A model generated the notes under the pieces. It saw only the letters and a list, made by a program, of their open reading frames with translations, made no database searches and was not told the DNA's origin. A stretch of DNA of 64,000 nt from an uncultured Mycobacterium sp. (GTDB taxonomy: Bacteria > Actinomycetota > Actinomycetes > Mycobacteriales > Mycobacteriaceae): NCBI GenBank assembly GCA_900078375.1, contig FLQS01000020.1:1-64000 (forward strand). The letters run 5' to 3'. The position numbers and the translations under genes were made by a program. Shown here piece after piece: positions 12,083 through 21,570 of this stretch; within the stretch, counting starts at the first letter, position 1, and every line of letters starts with the position of its first letter.

Positions 12083-13129
12083 ATGACCACAGACACACTG
12101 CTTCTGTTCGACGAGAGCATCACCTCCTTCGCCGGGGTGCAGGGGTGGATCCAGCACTTCGAGGCCGGCGGGTCCCCCGCCGAGTTGTACCGCCTCGGTG
12201 AGGCGCACGTCCTCTCGGCTTCCGATACCGAGCTCATCGACACCGGATACCTCTTAGACCTGCCCGCGCCGACGCACATGGTGGCAAGGCATACAGAGGC
12301 CTTCCTGGGGCGAAAAGAGCTTCGCCCGGACGGGACCAAGGTCTCCTTCGGGCCGACGACGATCGGTGACGGTTCCGTCGCCGTGATCGCCGGACCGTGT
12401 GCCGTCGAATCGCGGGAACAGACGCTGGCCACCGCGGCCGTGGTCGCCGCAGAGGGCGCTGTCGGCTTAAGGGGCGGCGTCTTCAAACCCCGCACCTCGC
12501 CGCATTCGTTCCAGGGTGTGCAGTGGGACGGCCTCGAGCTGCTGGCCGAGGCCAGGGAGCGAACCGGCCTGCCTGTCGTCACCGAGGTGATCGACCCCGA
12601 GCACGTCAAGCGGCTGGCCGGAGTGGTCGACGCGCTGCAGATCGGTGCACGCAATATGCAGAACTTCGCGCTGCTGACCGCCGCCGGCCAAAGCGGCCTT
12701 CCGGTGGTGCTCAAGCGTGGCTTCGGCTGCACGGTCGAGGAGACCCTGGCCGCTGCCGAATACCTGTTGCTCGAAGGCAATGACCAGGTTGTGCTGTGCG
12801 AGCGCGGAATTCGCACGTTCGAACCGTCGGCGCGGTTCACCCTCGACCTCACCGCGGTCGCGCTGTGGAAGCAGCGCACCCACCTGCCGGTCATGGTGGA
12901 TCCCAGCCATTCCGGTGGACATCCGGACCTGGTGGCACCGCTGTCGCTGGCCGCGATCGCGGCCGGTGCTGACGCTCTGATCATCGACGTCCACGTCGCA
13001 CCGGAGCAGGCATTGTGCGACGGCAAGCAGGCACTGCTGCCCTACGAGTTCGCCGACGTGATGGCTCGGCTCGCTCCCGTGGCGACGGCGCTCGGCCGCC
13101 GGATGAGCGGGGTGCCCAGTGTTCAGTGA
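12083..13129 (+). CDS. 3-deoxy-7-phosphoheptulonate (DAHP) synthase, type I-beta/KdsA-like
   Basis: 348 residues. Family motifs are AGPCAVES (104-111), GVFKPRTSP (132-140), KRGFGCTVEE and VDPSHSGGH, as in the short DAHP synthases that lack an N-terminal chorismate-mutase domain. It condenses phosphoenolpyruvate and erythrose 4-phosphate, the first shikimate step. Mycobacterial primary metabolism normally uses a type II AroG, so this extra enzyme most likely raises chorismate supply for the cluster. First gene of operon 2; its 3' end overlaps the next gene by 11 bases. Confidence 0.9.
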   Translation: MTTDTLLLFDESITSFAGVQGWIQHFEAGGSPAELYRLGEAHVLSASDTELIDTGYLLDLPAPTHMVARHTEAFLGRKELRPDGTKVSFGPTTIGDGSVAVIAGPCAVESREQTLATAAVVAAEGAVGLRGGVFKPRTSPHSFQGVQWDGLELLAEARERTGLPVVTEVIDPEHVKRLAGVVDALQIGARNMQNFALLTAAGQSGLPVVLKRGFGCTVEETLAAAEYLLLEGNDQVVLCERGIRTFEPSARFTLDLTAVALWKQRTHLPVMVDPSHSGGHPDLVAPLSLAAIAAGADALIIDVHVAPEQALCDGKQALLPYEFADVMARLAPVATALGRRMSGVPSVQ

Positions 13130-15095
13130 GCAACTGCATACGGCAATCGTCGGGCTCGGCCCACGCGGCTTGTCGGTCGCGGAACGCTTGTGCGCCAACG
13201 CTGAGTCGCTTCTGGCGCCCGGGCAGGAACTCGTCATCCACCTGATCGACCCCCATGTGTTCGACGGCGGCCAGGTATGGCGCAGCACGCAGGACCGGGT
13301 GCTGTTGATGAACACGGTGGCCTGCCAGGTGACCATCTTCGTCGACGACACCGTCGACTGCGCCGGGCCGGTGGTTGCGGGGCCCAGTCTCTACGAGTGG
13401 GCCCGCTCGATCGCTCTGATCGGCAGCCCGAATGTGCCGGAAGCGGTTCGGGCCGAGGCGCTTACGCTCGGACCGGACGACTATCCGTCCCGGCCGTTCT
13501 ACGGAAGCTACCTGCAATGGGCGCGCGACCGCATCATCTGGACGGCACCCCCTGCGGTCAGTTTCGTCTCGCATCAGGCGACCGCCGTCGACGTCCGTGA
13601 CACGCCAGATGGTTTGCAGGAAGTGCAATTACACACCGGGGAGATCATCGGCAACCTGCAGTCGGTGGTGCTCTCGCTCGGCCATCTGCCGCATCACCTC
13701 GGCGAAGCCGAAACCGCGCTCAATCAGTTCGCGGACCAGAACGACCTGCGATACATCCCGCCGAACAATCCGGCCGACGTGTGGCTCGAGGCGATCCCCG
13801 CGGGGGAGCCGGTCATCCTGCGGGGCATGGGCCTCAATTTCTTTGACTACATGGCGCTGTTCACCGTCGGCCGCGGCGGCACGTTCGTGCGCGCCGCCGA
13901 AGAGGATGCCGGCACCCTCACGTACGTTCCGTCCGGCCAGGAGCCCCGCCTGGTGGTGGGATCTCGGCGCGGTGTGCCGTACCACGCCCGCGGCAAGAAC
14001 GAGAAGGGCTCGTTCGGCCGTCACACGCCCCGGTATGTCACCGCCGAGGTGATCGAACGGATGCGGGCCCGCGCCGACGCCGGGGCCCCGGCGGACTTCC
14101 GTCGCGACATCTGGCCGCTGATCGACCAGGAAGTCCGCACCGTGTACTACGCGACCCTGGTGCGGGAGCGTCGATGCACCTGCGACGCTGACGAATTCAC
14201 CGCCTTGTTCGCCGCCGCGGAACCCGCGGTGGTGCCGATCTTCGGCGACCCACTGGCGATCGAGGAGAGCGAAGCCCAACGCACCGTGCTCGCGAAGTTC
14301 GACATCGACCCCGAAAGTGGTTGGGACTGGCGGAGGATCGCGTCACCGTTCACCGACGACGACGTGTCGTCGACGAGCGGGTTCCGCGGCTGGCTGCGGT
14401 CGTATCTGGACGATGAGGTCCGAGAGGCCTTGAAGGGCAACGTAACCGGCGCGCGCAAGGCCGCCATGGACGTCCTGCGCGACCTGCGCAACGAGATCCG
14501 GCTGCTCGTCGATCACGGCGGCCTGTCCGGCGACTCCTACCGGGACGAGCTGCAGCGCTGGTACATGCCGTTGAACGCGTTCCTGTCGATCGGCCCGCCC
14601 GCCGAACGCATCGAGCAGTTCGGCGCCCTGATGGATGCCGGCGTGCTCGAGGTGCTCGGCCCGGACCTGCGCGTCGACTGCACGGACGGGCAGTTCGTCG
14701 CCTACTCCGGAACCTGCCCGGACCTGACCGTGACGGCGGCGACGCTGATCGAGGCACGCCTGCCGGAAACCGACCTGCACCGGACGGCTGACCCCCTGCT
14801 GCGGACGCTGATGGACCGGGGTGAGTGCCGGCCGCACCGGATCCCGATTCGCGGCGGTGGTCACTGGGTCGCCGGTGGTGTCGCCGTCACCCGTCGTCCC
14901 TACCGGCTGCTCGACGCGCAGGATCGCGCGCATCCGCGCCGTTTCGCATTCGGTGTGCCCACCGAATCGGTGCACTGGGTGACCGCGGCGGGCATCCGTC
15001 CCGGCGTCAACTCCGTGATCCTCGGCGACGCGGACGCCATCGCCCGGTCCAGTCTGCAAACGGCAACCGTGCGCCTGACGGAGAGAACAGCATGA
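13119..15095 (+). CDS. FAD-dependent monooxygenase, CreE/FzmM-like (L-aspartate to nitrosuccinate)
   Basis: 658 residues beginning with the dinucleotide-binding motif AIVGLGPRGLSVAERL (9-24), followed by GGQVWRS and LLMNTVACQVTIF. This layout fits large FAD/NAD(P)-binding proteins (NAD_binding_9 type), to which the aspartate N-oxidising enzymes of cremeomycin and fosfazinomycin clusters belong. The decisive context is the directly overlapping lyase gene (ATGA at 15092), which reproduces the creE-creD pair that turns L-aspartate into nitrosuccinate and then nitrous acid. Start is a GTG inside the DAHP synthase 3' end. Function is inferred from family and pairing; other N-oxidations are possible. 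Confidence 0.72.
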   Translation: MFSEQLHTAIVGLGPRGLSVAERLCANAESLLAPGQELVIHLIDPHVFDGGQVWRSTQDRVLLMNTVACQVTIFVDDTVDCAGPVVAGPSLYEWARSIALIGSPNVPEAVRAEALTLGPDDYPSRPFYGSYLQWARDRIIWTAPPAVSFVSHQATAVDVRDTPDGLQEVQLHTGEIIGNLQSVVLSLGHLPHHLGEAETALNQFADQNDLRYIPPNNPADVWLEAIPAGEPVILRGMGLNFFDYMALFTVGRGGTFVRAAEEDAGTLTYVPSGQEPRLVVGSRRGVPYHARGKNEKGSFGRHTPRYVTAEVIERMRARADAGAPADFRRDIWPLIDQEVRTVYYATLVRERRCTCDADEFTALFAAAEPAVVPIFGDPLAIEESEAQRTVLAKFDIDPESGWDWRRIASPFTDDDVSSTSGFRGWLRSYLDDEVREALKGNVTGARKAAMDVLRDLRNEIRLLVDHGGLSGDSYRDELQRWYMPLNAFLSIGPPAERIEQFGALMDAGVLEVLGPDLRVDCTDGQFVAYSGTCPDLTVTAATLIEARLPETDLHRTADPLLRTLMDRGECRPHRIPIRGGGHWVAGGVAVTRRPYRLLDAQDRAHPRRFAFGVPTESVHWVTAAGIRPGVNSVILGDADAIARSSLQTATVRLTERTA

Positions 15096-16480
15096 CGGAC
15101 TACGGAATTCTGGCGCCCGCATGGGCGGCGACGGGTGCGGCCGACCTGGTCGACGACAACGCGTTGCTGACCGCGATGCTCGCGACCGAAGTCGCACTGG
15201 CCGAAGCGCAGGCCGAGTTAGGCGTGATTCCCGCGGGCGCGGCGGTGGCTATCAGGGCCGCCGCCGTGCCTGCACACATCGATCCGGCGGCACTGGCCGC
15301 TGGAGTGCGCGATACGGCCAACCCCGTCGTCGCATTCGTCGCGCAGCTCACCGCCGCGGTCCGGTCCGTCGACCCTTCCGCCGCGGAGTATGTACACCGC
15401 GGCAGCACCAGCCAAGACATCCTTGATACCGCGCTGACGCTGCTGTGCGCGGCCACGCTGGACCACATTTCCGACGATCTGCTGTCGTGCGCCGACAGCC
15501 TGGCCCAACTCGCTGAGCGCCATCGAGACACCCCGATGGCCGGGCGCACCCTGACCCAGCACGCCGTTCCGGTCACGTTCGGACTCAAGGCGGCCACCTG
15601 GCTGCATCTGGTGCTCGACGCCGTGGAACGGGTGCGCCGGGCTCGCGCGGCGCTGCCGGTGTCGCTGGGCGGTGCTGCCGGCACTCTGGCGGCCTACCAC
15701 CAGTACGCATTGGATACGGCTGATCCGACGGATGCGACGCTGCGCTTGCCGGCATTGGTGGCCGTGCGTCTCGGGCTGGTCGAGCCGGTCCTGCCCTGGC
15801 ATCAAATTCGCACCCCGCTGGCCGATGTCGCCGCGAGCCTGATGATCACGACGGGCGCGCTCGGCAAGCTGGCCGCCGACGTCCTGGTGCTGAGCCGCAC
15901 CGAGATCGGTGAGGTCAGCGAGGAACATGCACCCGGCCGCGGGGCATCCTCGGCCATGCCGCAGAAGCACAACCCCGTCTTCGCGACACTCGTCGCGACC
16001 GCGGCCCGGCAACTGCCACCGATCGCCCTCGTGCTGTTCAGTTCCCTGGCGGTGGAGGACGAGCGATCCTCCGGTGGCTGGCATGCCGAGTGGCAACCGC
16101 TGCGCGAGTCCCTGCGCATCGCCGCAGGCGCCGCCGCCAACGCGGTGCGTCTGGTGGAAACCCTTCGGGTCCAACCCGAGACGATGGCCGTGAACCTGGG
16201 GCTGACCCGCGGCGCCATCGTCTCCGAACGCGTCAACGCGGTGCTGGCACCGTTGCTTGGCAAGGCCAACGCCAAACGCCTGCTGGCCGAGGTGACCGCG
16301 GTGGCTGAGCGGGACGGTGCCGACGTCGCCGACCTGCTCGCCATCGCGCTGCACGACGCCGGAGTGACCGGCCTCGACGTGACCGGACTGTTCGATCCGT
16401 CCGGCTACACCGGAGTTTCCGGCCCACTGGTCGACCGCGCCCTTCAACGTTTCGAATCAGCGCTCAAGGAGCTCGCATGA
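15092..16480 (+). CDS. Fumarase/aspartase-superfamily lyase, CreD/FzmL-like (nitrosuccinate lyase)
   Basis: 462 residues from the ATG overlapping the upstream stop codon; a longer frame from 14825 is antisense-like padding. It carries HRGSTSQDI (102-110) and the superfamily signature GRGASSAMPQKHNP (282-295). It is closest in style to 3-carboxy-cis,cis-muconate cycloisomerase and adenylosuccinate lyase. In creED-type pairs this family eliminates nitrous acid from nitrosuccinate to give fumarate. The pairing with the FAD enzyme, not the motifs alone, supports that function. A purine or protocatechuate role is unlikely because no related genes are near. Confidence 0.75.
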   Translation: MTDYGILAPAWAATGAADLVDDNALLTAMLATEVALAEAQAELGVIPAGAAVAIRAAAVPAHIDPAALAAGVRDTANPVVAFVAQLTAAVRSVDPSAAEYVHRGSTSQDILDTALTLLCAATLDHISDDLLSCADSLAQLAERHRDTPMAGRTLTQHAVPVTFGLKAATWLHLVLDAVERVRRARAALPVSLGGAAGTLAAYHQYALDTADPTDATLRLPALVAVRLGLVEPVLPWHQIRTPLADVAASLMITTGALGKLAADVLVLSRTEIGEVSEEHAPGRGASSAMPQKHNPVFATLVATAARQLPPIALVLFSSLAVEDERSSGGWHAEWQPLRESLRIAAGAAANAVRLVETLRVQPETMAVNLGLTRGAIVSERVNAVLAPLLGKANAKRLLAEVTAVAERDGADVADLLAIALHDAGVTGLDVTGLFDPSGYTGVSGPLVDRALQRFESALKELA

Positions 16481-17571
16481 ATAGCATTGCCGCGCAGACG
16501 ACCCCGACTGAACGCCGCGAGGAACTGCTCGCGACACCTGGGTTCGGTGACGTGTTCACCGACCATATGGTCACCATGCGGTGGTCCGCAGACGTCGGCT
16601 GGCACGAGGCCCAGGTCGGGCCGCTCACTGCGATGTCCATTCATCCGGCCACCATGGCATTGCATTACGGCCAAACGATTTTCGAGGGCATGAAAGCGTT
16701 CTGGCGACCCAACGGTCAGCGGGCCCTGTTCCGGCCAGCCGACCACGCCCGCCGGTTCAACAACTCGGCGCGCCGGATGGCCATGCCCACGCTGCCGGCG
16801 GCGGACTTCGTCGCGGCGGTGGAGGCACTGCTGCGCGTCGACAGCGCCTGGGTGCCACACACCCGCGGACACAGCTTGTACTTGCGGCCGTTCATGATTG
16901 CGTCGCAAACCGGCCTGGGCCTCCGCCCCGCCGAGGAGTATCTGTTCTCGGTCATCGGCACTCCGGCGCGGCCCGCGTCGCTGGAGCCAAAGGCCATGCG
17001 GCTATGGGCAGCACCGGAGTACATCCGTGCGGCGCCGGGCGGCACCGGTGCGGCCAAGTGTGGCGGCAACTACGGCGGCGCCTTCATCGTTCAGCGCGAG
17101 GCTGCGGCCAACAACTGCGACGAGGTCGTGTGGCTCGACGCCCGCGAACGCCGGTACGTCGAGGAAGCCGGCGGCTGCAACCTGTTCTTCGTGGAATCCA
17201 CCACCGAAGGCCCCCGCTTGCGCACACCGCCGTTGAGTGGAACCCTGCTGGCGGGCATCACCCGAAATTCGATCCTGCGGTTGGCGCAATCGCTCGGCTA
17301 CCCGGTCTCGGAGAAGCCGATCACCCTCGACGAGTGGGAACAAAGCTGCCGAGACGGGCGCATCACCGAGACGTTCGCGTGCGGCACCGCACGCTCGATC
17401 GTCCCGGTCGGGCACGTGGTCTCCGCTCACCAGGACTGGCCGGTAGGCGACGGCACAGCCGGACCGGTCACGTCGCGGCTACGCGAAGTGCTGCTCGACA
17501 TCCACTACGGCCAGGCTCCCGACGACTTCGGCTGGATGCGGATCGTCGGCACCGGCAGCCCTACCGAATAA
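16477..17571 (+). CDS. Branched-chain-type (class IV) aminotransferase
   Basis: 364-residue IlvE-like protein with LHYGQTIFEGMKAF (62-75), the PLP lysine in GGTGAAKCGGNYGG (Lys194) and EAGGCNLFFV. In this setting it is the natural candidate for amination of 4-aminophenylpyruvate to 4-aminophenylalanine, completing the pathway begun by PabAB. Overlaps the lyase gene (ATGA) and is followed after nine bases by the FHA-HTH gene. A housekeeping role in valine, leucine and isoleucine synthesis is less likely given the operon. Confidence 0.82.
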   Translation: MNSIAAQTTPTERREELLATPGFGDVFTDHMVTMRWSADVGWHEAQVGPLTAMSIHPATMALHYGQTIFEGMKAFWRPNGQRALFRPADHARRFNNSARRMAMPTLPAADFVAAVEALLRVDSAWVPHTRGHSLYLRPFMIASQTGLGLRPAEEYLFSVIGTPARPASLEPKAMRLWAAPEYIRAAPGGTGAAKCGGNYGGAFIVQREAAANNCDEVVWLDARERRYVEEAGGCNLFFVESTTEGPRLRTPPLSGTLLAGITRNSILRLAQSLGYPVSEKPITLDEWEQSCRDGRITETFACGTARSIVPVGHVVSAHQDWPVGDGTAGPVTSRLREVLLDIHYGQAPDDFGWMRIVGTGSPTE

Positions 17572-17580
17572 GCTATCGAC

Positions 17581-18201
17581 ATGCCTTCCCACCTGGAAGT
17601 CTGGAAACCATCCGGACGGCAGCTGATCACACTCGACGACGAGCGCGTGACCGTCGGCAAATCCACGACCAATCTCGTGTCGCTCGACCACGACTCGACG
17701 GTCTCACGGGTGCATGCCGTGTTGGAAAAACTCGGCAATGCCTGGTCGGTACGCGATGTGGGCAGCCGCAACGGCACCTACCTCAACGGGGAAAGGATCG
17801 CTGCCGAACGAGTGCTGCGATCGGGCGACGAGTTGCGGATCGGCAAGTCGAAATTGGTCTTCTGGGAAGTCAAGAGCACCGACGAGGCGACACTGGGTGA
17901 GGCAACTGTTTCGGTCGCCCCCACCCAGCCGGCTCCCCACCTGACCCGGCGCGAACTCGAGGTCCTCGTGGTCCTGTGTCGCCCGCTGGTTTCCGGCGAC
18001 CCTTTTCCTGAGGCGGTCTCGGTCAAGCAGATGGCTCAGGAGCTTTTCGTCACCGAGGCAGCAGTCAAACAACACCTGCAAAACCTGTACGACAAGTTCG
18101 GCATACCACCGGAGGGCGAGCGCCGCGTGCGGCTGGCCAATGAGGTCCTTCGACGTGGCGCTGTCACCCTCGCCATGCTGCGCGACACTCCCAAAGAGTA
18201 A
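17581..18201 (+). CDS. FHA-domain regulator with C-terminal HTH
   Basis: 206 residues. Residues 1-95 form an FHA domain (VGKSTTN, VSRVHAVLE 41-49, GSRNGTYLNG 61-70). After a short linker, residues 121-190 contain LTRRELEVLVVLCRP and VTEAAVKQHLQNLYDKFGI, which read as a helix-turn-helix output domain of LuxR/winged type. FHA-HTH proteins such as EmbR respond to Ser/Thr kinases. Last gene of operon 2 and convergent, 13 bases apart, with a Ser/Thr kinase gene. It is the likely pathway regulator and candidate binder of the shared promoter element (inference). Confidence 0.82.
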   Translation: MPSHLEVWKPSGRQLITLDDERVTVGKSTTNLVSLDHDSTVSRVHAVLEKLGNAWSVRDVGSRNGTYLNGERIAAERVLRSGDELRIGKSKLVFWEVKSTDEATLGEATVSVAPTQPAPHLTRRELEVLVVLCRPLVSGDPFPEAVSVKQMAQELFVTEAAVKQHLQNLYDKFGIPPEGERRVRLANEVLRRGAVTLAMLRDTPKE

Positions 18202-18214
18202 GTGCGCGAAGGCG

Positions 18215-21200
18215 TTAGGAGAAGTCCAGCGCCTCGACCGTCGCGACAGCACTTTCGTGCGTCGGCCGGTTGGCCCCGCCGATGACATAGACGGTGTTGC
18301 CGACGGCAGCGACCACTTCGCCGTGGCGCGCCGTCGGCATCGGTGTCAGTGAAATCCACTTCCCCTCGGCGATGTCGTACATCTCGGCGGTGCCCAGTAC
18401 CTGTGTCGGTTCCTCGCCGCCGACCGCGACGATCCGGCCGTCGATGAAGGCCGCTCCGTAGCTGCCGCGCGGAGTCGGCATGTCCACTAACCGCGTCCAC
18501 TGCCCGGAACTCGGATCAAAGCGCTCGAACGCGGCCGAGTTCTTGTCGGCCGAGAGGAACCGTCCACCGACGGTGTACACGTACGTCCCATCCGACACCG
18601 CGGCCAGGTGTTCGCGCGGGGTCGGCAGGTCGGCTGCGTCCTTCCAGGACTTGCCGTCGAACACCTCGGTCTGCGCCACCAGCTGCTTCTCGTTCTGTCC
18701 GCCGGCGACGACGAGCATGTCACCGACGACCGCCGCGGCGGCGGCCGCTCTCGCGTGGGTGAGGCTGGGTAGCTCTACCCAATTGCTTCCGCGCAAGGCG
18801 TAGACCTTGTTCGATGCGTTCGCCAGTTCGTCGCTGGAGCCCCCGATCACGACCATTTCGCCGCGGTATGTCGTCGCGGTCGCGTGGTGCAATGGCACGG
18901 GCAGTGGAGGTTGCGTTTGCCACGCACCGGTCTGCGGGTCGTAGCTCTGCACCATTTGCAGTGTCTCGCCATGCCTCATACCGCCGGCGACGAAGATCTT
19001 GTCGTCGAGCACCGTCCACGCCATCATCAGCCTGGGGGTGGGCGCGTCCGGCAGCGACCGCCAAGTTGAGGCGGGTTGAAGCTTGCGCGGCGCCAGCTTC
19101 AGCGATTCCGCCGTCGAGGTCACCTGGCTGTTGTCGACCCCGGTCGCCCCGCCGATGACATACACCGACTTCTCCACCACCGCGACGGCCATCCCGTGGC
19201 GCGCGGTGCTCATGTCCGGCAGGCCGGCCCACGTCTTGGTGGCGACATCCATCACCGAGACGGTCTTGAGCACCTGCCCTGCGGACAGCCCGCCGACTGC
19301 GACGAGTCGCGCGTCGGCGATCGCGACGCCGAGGTCGCTGCGCGGCTGGGGAAGGGCAGGCAACGACGCCCAGGAGTCGGCGGCCGGGTCGTACGCCTCG
19401 ACCGTCGCCAGGTCCGCGGTCCCGTCGGTTCCGCCTACGGCATACACCACCTTGTCATCCGAGGCACCGCCCAACATCTTTCGCGGCGTTGGCATTTCGG
19501 CTCCGAGCTTCCACGTGGCGCCGTCGAACACCTCGGTGGTGTTGAGCAGCTTGCCGTTGGCACCCACACCGCCGGTGACGACAAGGCGGCCGCCGACCAC
19601 GGCCGCGGTCCCTGCCGCGCGCGGTTGCAACAGCGGTGGCAGTTCCACCCAGTGGCTGTTGACGACGCGCCAGACCTTCTCGGTCGCAATCTGGGTATTG
19701 GCGCCGTCGGCGCGCCAACCGCCCAGCACGACCGGGGTTCCCTGCCACGTCACCGACATCGCGTGCTGAACCGGAACGGGGAGATCGTCGCCGCCCTTCC
19801 AACTGTCGATGGCGGGGTCATAGCCCTCGTGCCGTCCGCTGACGCTCCCGTCGCTTTCCAGCCCGCCGAAGATCCAGATGGTGCCGTCAGACTGAGTGGT
19901 TGCTGCCGCCTCGCGCGCCACGCGCGCATTCGTGATCGGTTTCCAGCCGGCCTGAGCCTCGGTCGTTGGTTGGCTCACGCTTGTCGTGCCGCCGCCGGCG
20001 GTGTCGCTCTTGTCGCGCGACGAGACGAAGTAGATGCTGCCTGCCACCAATACCAGCACCACGACCGCCGCGGCAGCGCCCAACAGCAGCGATCGGCGAT
20101 TCTGCGGCTTCTTGATGATGCTGGTTGGCCCGTCGGGTCCCGGGGCGGGCAGTCCGTGTCCTCGTGGCGGAGCGAGTCCCGGCGGGATCGGCGGGAGCGG
20201 CGCACCGGGGACGGGCGAGACCGGCCCGGTGGAGCTCGGCGGGCTCGAGACCGGCGAACCCGGCGGAGGTGCCGGCGGCCCGCCGAGGACGATGGACTCC
20301 ACTTCGGAAAGATCCGTCTGCTCGGCGGTCGCCAACGAGATCGCCGAGGTCTCTGCCGGCTGTCCGGACTGCCCGTTGGCCTCACTGAGGACCATCGCAT
20401 CCACGATCAGCCCGTTGTGACGCTGCGCTGCCTGCAGTTCCCGGCCGAAGACCGCCGCGGACACGTGCCGTTCCGTCGGATCCAGCGACATCGCCTTCTC
20501 GATCGTGGCGCACACATCCGCCGGGATTCCCTGCGGACGCATATCCGGCACGGGTGTCGAACTGATCCGTAGGTAGTGCGCGACGAGGTCCTCGCCGTCC
20601 TTGCGCTCGTGCGCGGCGGCCCCGGCGATCAGGGCGTAGATCGACGCGCCAAGGGAGTACACGTCCGACACCGCCGTCGGCGGGTTTCCGGCCAGCACTT
20701 CGGGCGCGGTGAAGGCGATGGTGCCGGTGAAAAAGCCGGTCGCAGTCTCGTAGCCACCGACGATTCGCGCGATGCCGAAGTCGCTCAATTGCGGTTCGCC
20801 GTAATCGTTGACGAGCACGTTTCCGGGCTTGATATCGCGGTGCAAGGTGCCGGTCCGGTGTGCCGTTTCCAAAGCGCCGCACAACTTCACCGCAATGCGC
20901 AATGCGTCCGGCCACGCGATCCGGCCGACGCGGTGTAGCCGCTGCGCCAGGGAACCCGCCTCGTGATACGGCATGACGATGTACGGCCGGTTGGTTTCGG
21001 TGACGCCAACCTGCAGGATGTCCTCGATGTTCGGGTGGCCGGAGAGTTTCCCCATCGCCAGACCCTCACGGAGGAAGCGCTCCCGGTTGTCTTGGTCGAG
21101 ATCGGACATCAACACCTTGATGGCGACGCTTCGCGCAAGTGACGTCTGGTAGCAGCGGTAGACGATCCCCGCGCCGCCCCGGCCAACTTCCACGGCGTCC

Positions 21201-21277
21201 AAGAAGCCGGCGGCTACCAATTCGGCAGCAATACCGCTCCCCGGGGCCTTGGAGCCCTCCCCACGTTCTCCGGCCAT
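18215..21277 (-). CDS. Membrane Ser/Thr protein kinase with C-terminal Kelch repeats
   Basis: 1020 residues. The N-terminal kinase domain (about 25-285) has GRGGAGIVY (32-40), VAIK (Lys54), HRDIKPGN (146-153, Asp148), DFGIAR (166-171) and APE (191-193), so it looks active. A proline-rich linker follows, then one membrane helix (about 396-418). The remaining about 580 residues consist of repeated Kelch units (GGxxxxG, MPTPR and similar), predicted to form an extracytoplasmic beta-propeller. This resembles mycobacterial Kelch/NHL receptor kinases, with a sensor outside and kinase inside. Its position facing the FHA regulator suggests a signalling pair. GGAGGA precedes the ATG. Confidence 0.9.
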   Translation of the reverse strand: MAGERGEGSKAPGSGIAAELVAAGFLDAVEVGRGGAGIVYRCYQTSLARSVAIKVLMSDLDQDNRERFLREGLAMGKLSGHPNIEDILQVGVTETNRPYIVMPYHEAGSLAQRLHRVGRIAWPDALRIAVKLCGALETAHRTGTLHRDIKPGNVLVNDYGEPQLSDFGIARIVGGYETATGFFTGTIAFTAPEVLAGNPPTAVSDVYSLGASIYALIAGAAAHERKDGEDLVAHYLRISSTPVPDMRPQGIPADVCATIEKAMSLDPTERHVSAAVFGRELQAAQRHNGLIVDAMVLSEANGQSGQPAETSAISLATAEQTDLSEVESIVLGGPPAPPPGSPVSSPPSSTGPVSPVPGAPLPPIPPGLAPPRGHGLPAPGPDGPTSIIKKPQNRRSLLLGAAAAVVVLVLVAGSIYFVSSRDKSDTAGGGTTSVSQPTTEAQAGWKPITNARVAREAAATTQSDGTIWIFGGLESDGSVSGRHEGYDPAIDSWKGGDDLPVPVQHAMSVTWQGTPVVLGGWRADGANTQIATEKVWRVVNSHWVELPPLLQPRAAGTAAVVGGRLVVTGGVGANGKLLNTTEVFDGATWKLGAEMPTPRKMLGGASDDKVVYAVGGTDGTADLATVEAYDPAADSWASLPALPQPRSDLGVAIADARLVAVGGLSAGQVLKTVSVMDVATKTWAGLPDMSTARHGMAVAVVEKSVYVIGGATGVDNSQVTSTAESLKLAPRKLQPASTWRSLPDAPTPRLMMAWTVLDDKIFVAGGMRHGETLQMVQSYDPQTGAWQTQPPLPVPLHHATATTYRGEMVVIGGSSDELANASNKVYALRGSNWVELPSLTHARAAAAAAVVGDMLVVAGGQNEKQLVAQTEVFDGKSWKDAADLPTPREHLAAVSDGTYVYTVGGRFLSADKNSAAFERFDPSSGQWTRLVDMPTPRGSYGAAFIDGRIVAVGGEEPTQVLGTAEMYDIAEGKWISLTPMPTARHGEVVAAVGNTVYVIGGANRPTHESAVATVEALDFS

Positions 21278-21570
21278 ATCGCCGATGGTCCTCCGATGTG
21301 ATGCGGCTGATTAGCGATCTCCAAAAGTATCGAGCCTAAACTCACCCCCACCGGATTTGCGTCAGCCGCCGCCTGCAAATCCCGTCGTCACCGGAAAGCT
21401 CGAAGTTACATAAGGCTCGTAGTTACATTCTGAACTGAGTGGCGTCCTAGCTCCAGCTTTTGGGCCAGGGGAAGGCCCCGGCCCCTCCTATCAGGCGGGA
21501 CACGTCACTGAAGTGCCGCCGGTTCAAACTTTGCCGAAACTCCCTGCTCGACGCTTGGCTGATACGGGAG
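21278..21570. other. Intergenic region upstream of the kinase gene
   Basis: No coding sequence seen. It holds two direct repeats of GCTCGnAGTTACAT at 21398-21411 and 21415-21428, placed about 120 bases upstream of the kinase start, which may be a regulator site. A GC-rich patch near 21465-21485 is not a convincing terminator. Confidence 0.45.

Noticed and set aside
15092-16480. Annotation as PurB or protocatechuate-pathway cycloisomerase.
   Set aside because: The superfamily motifs permit it, but no purine or protocatechuate genes are near and the overlapping FAD enzyme makes the CreD-like role more likely.
21460-21490. Possible terminator in the GC-rich patch upstream of the kinase.
   Set aside because: The self-complementary stem is only about four pairs and no gene ends there on a matching strand.
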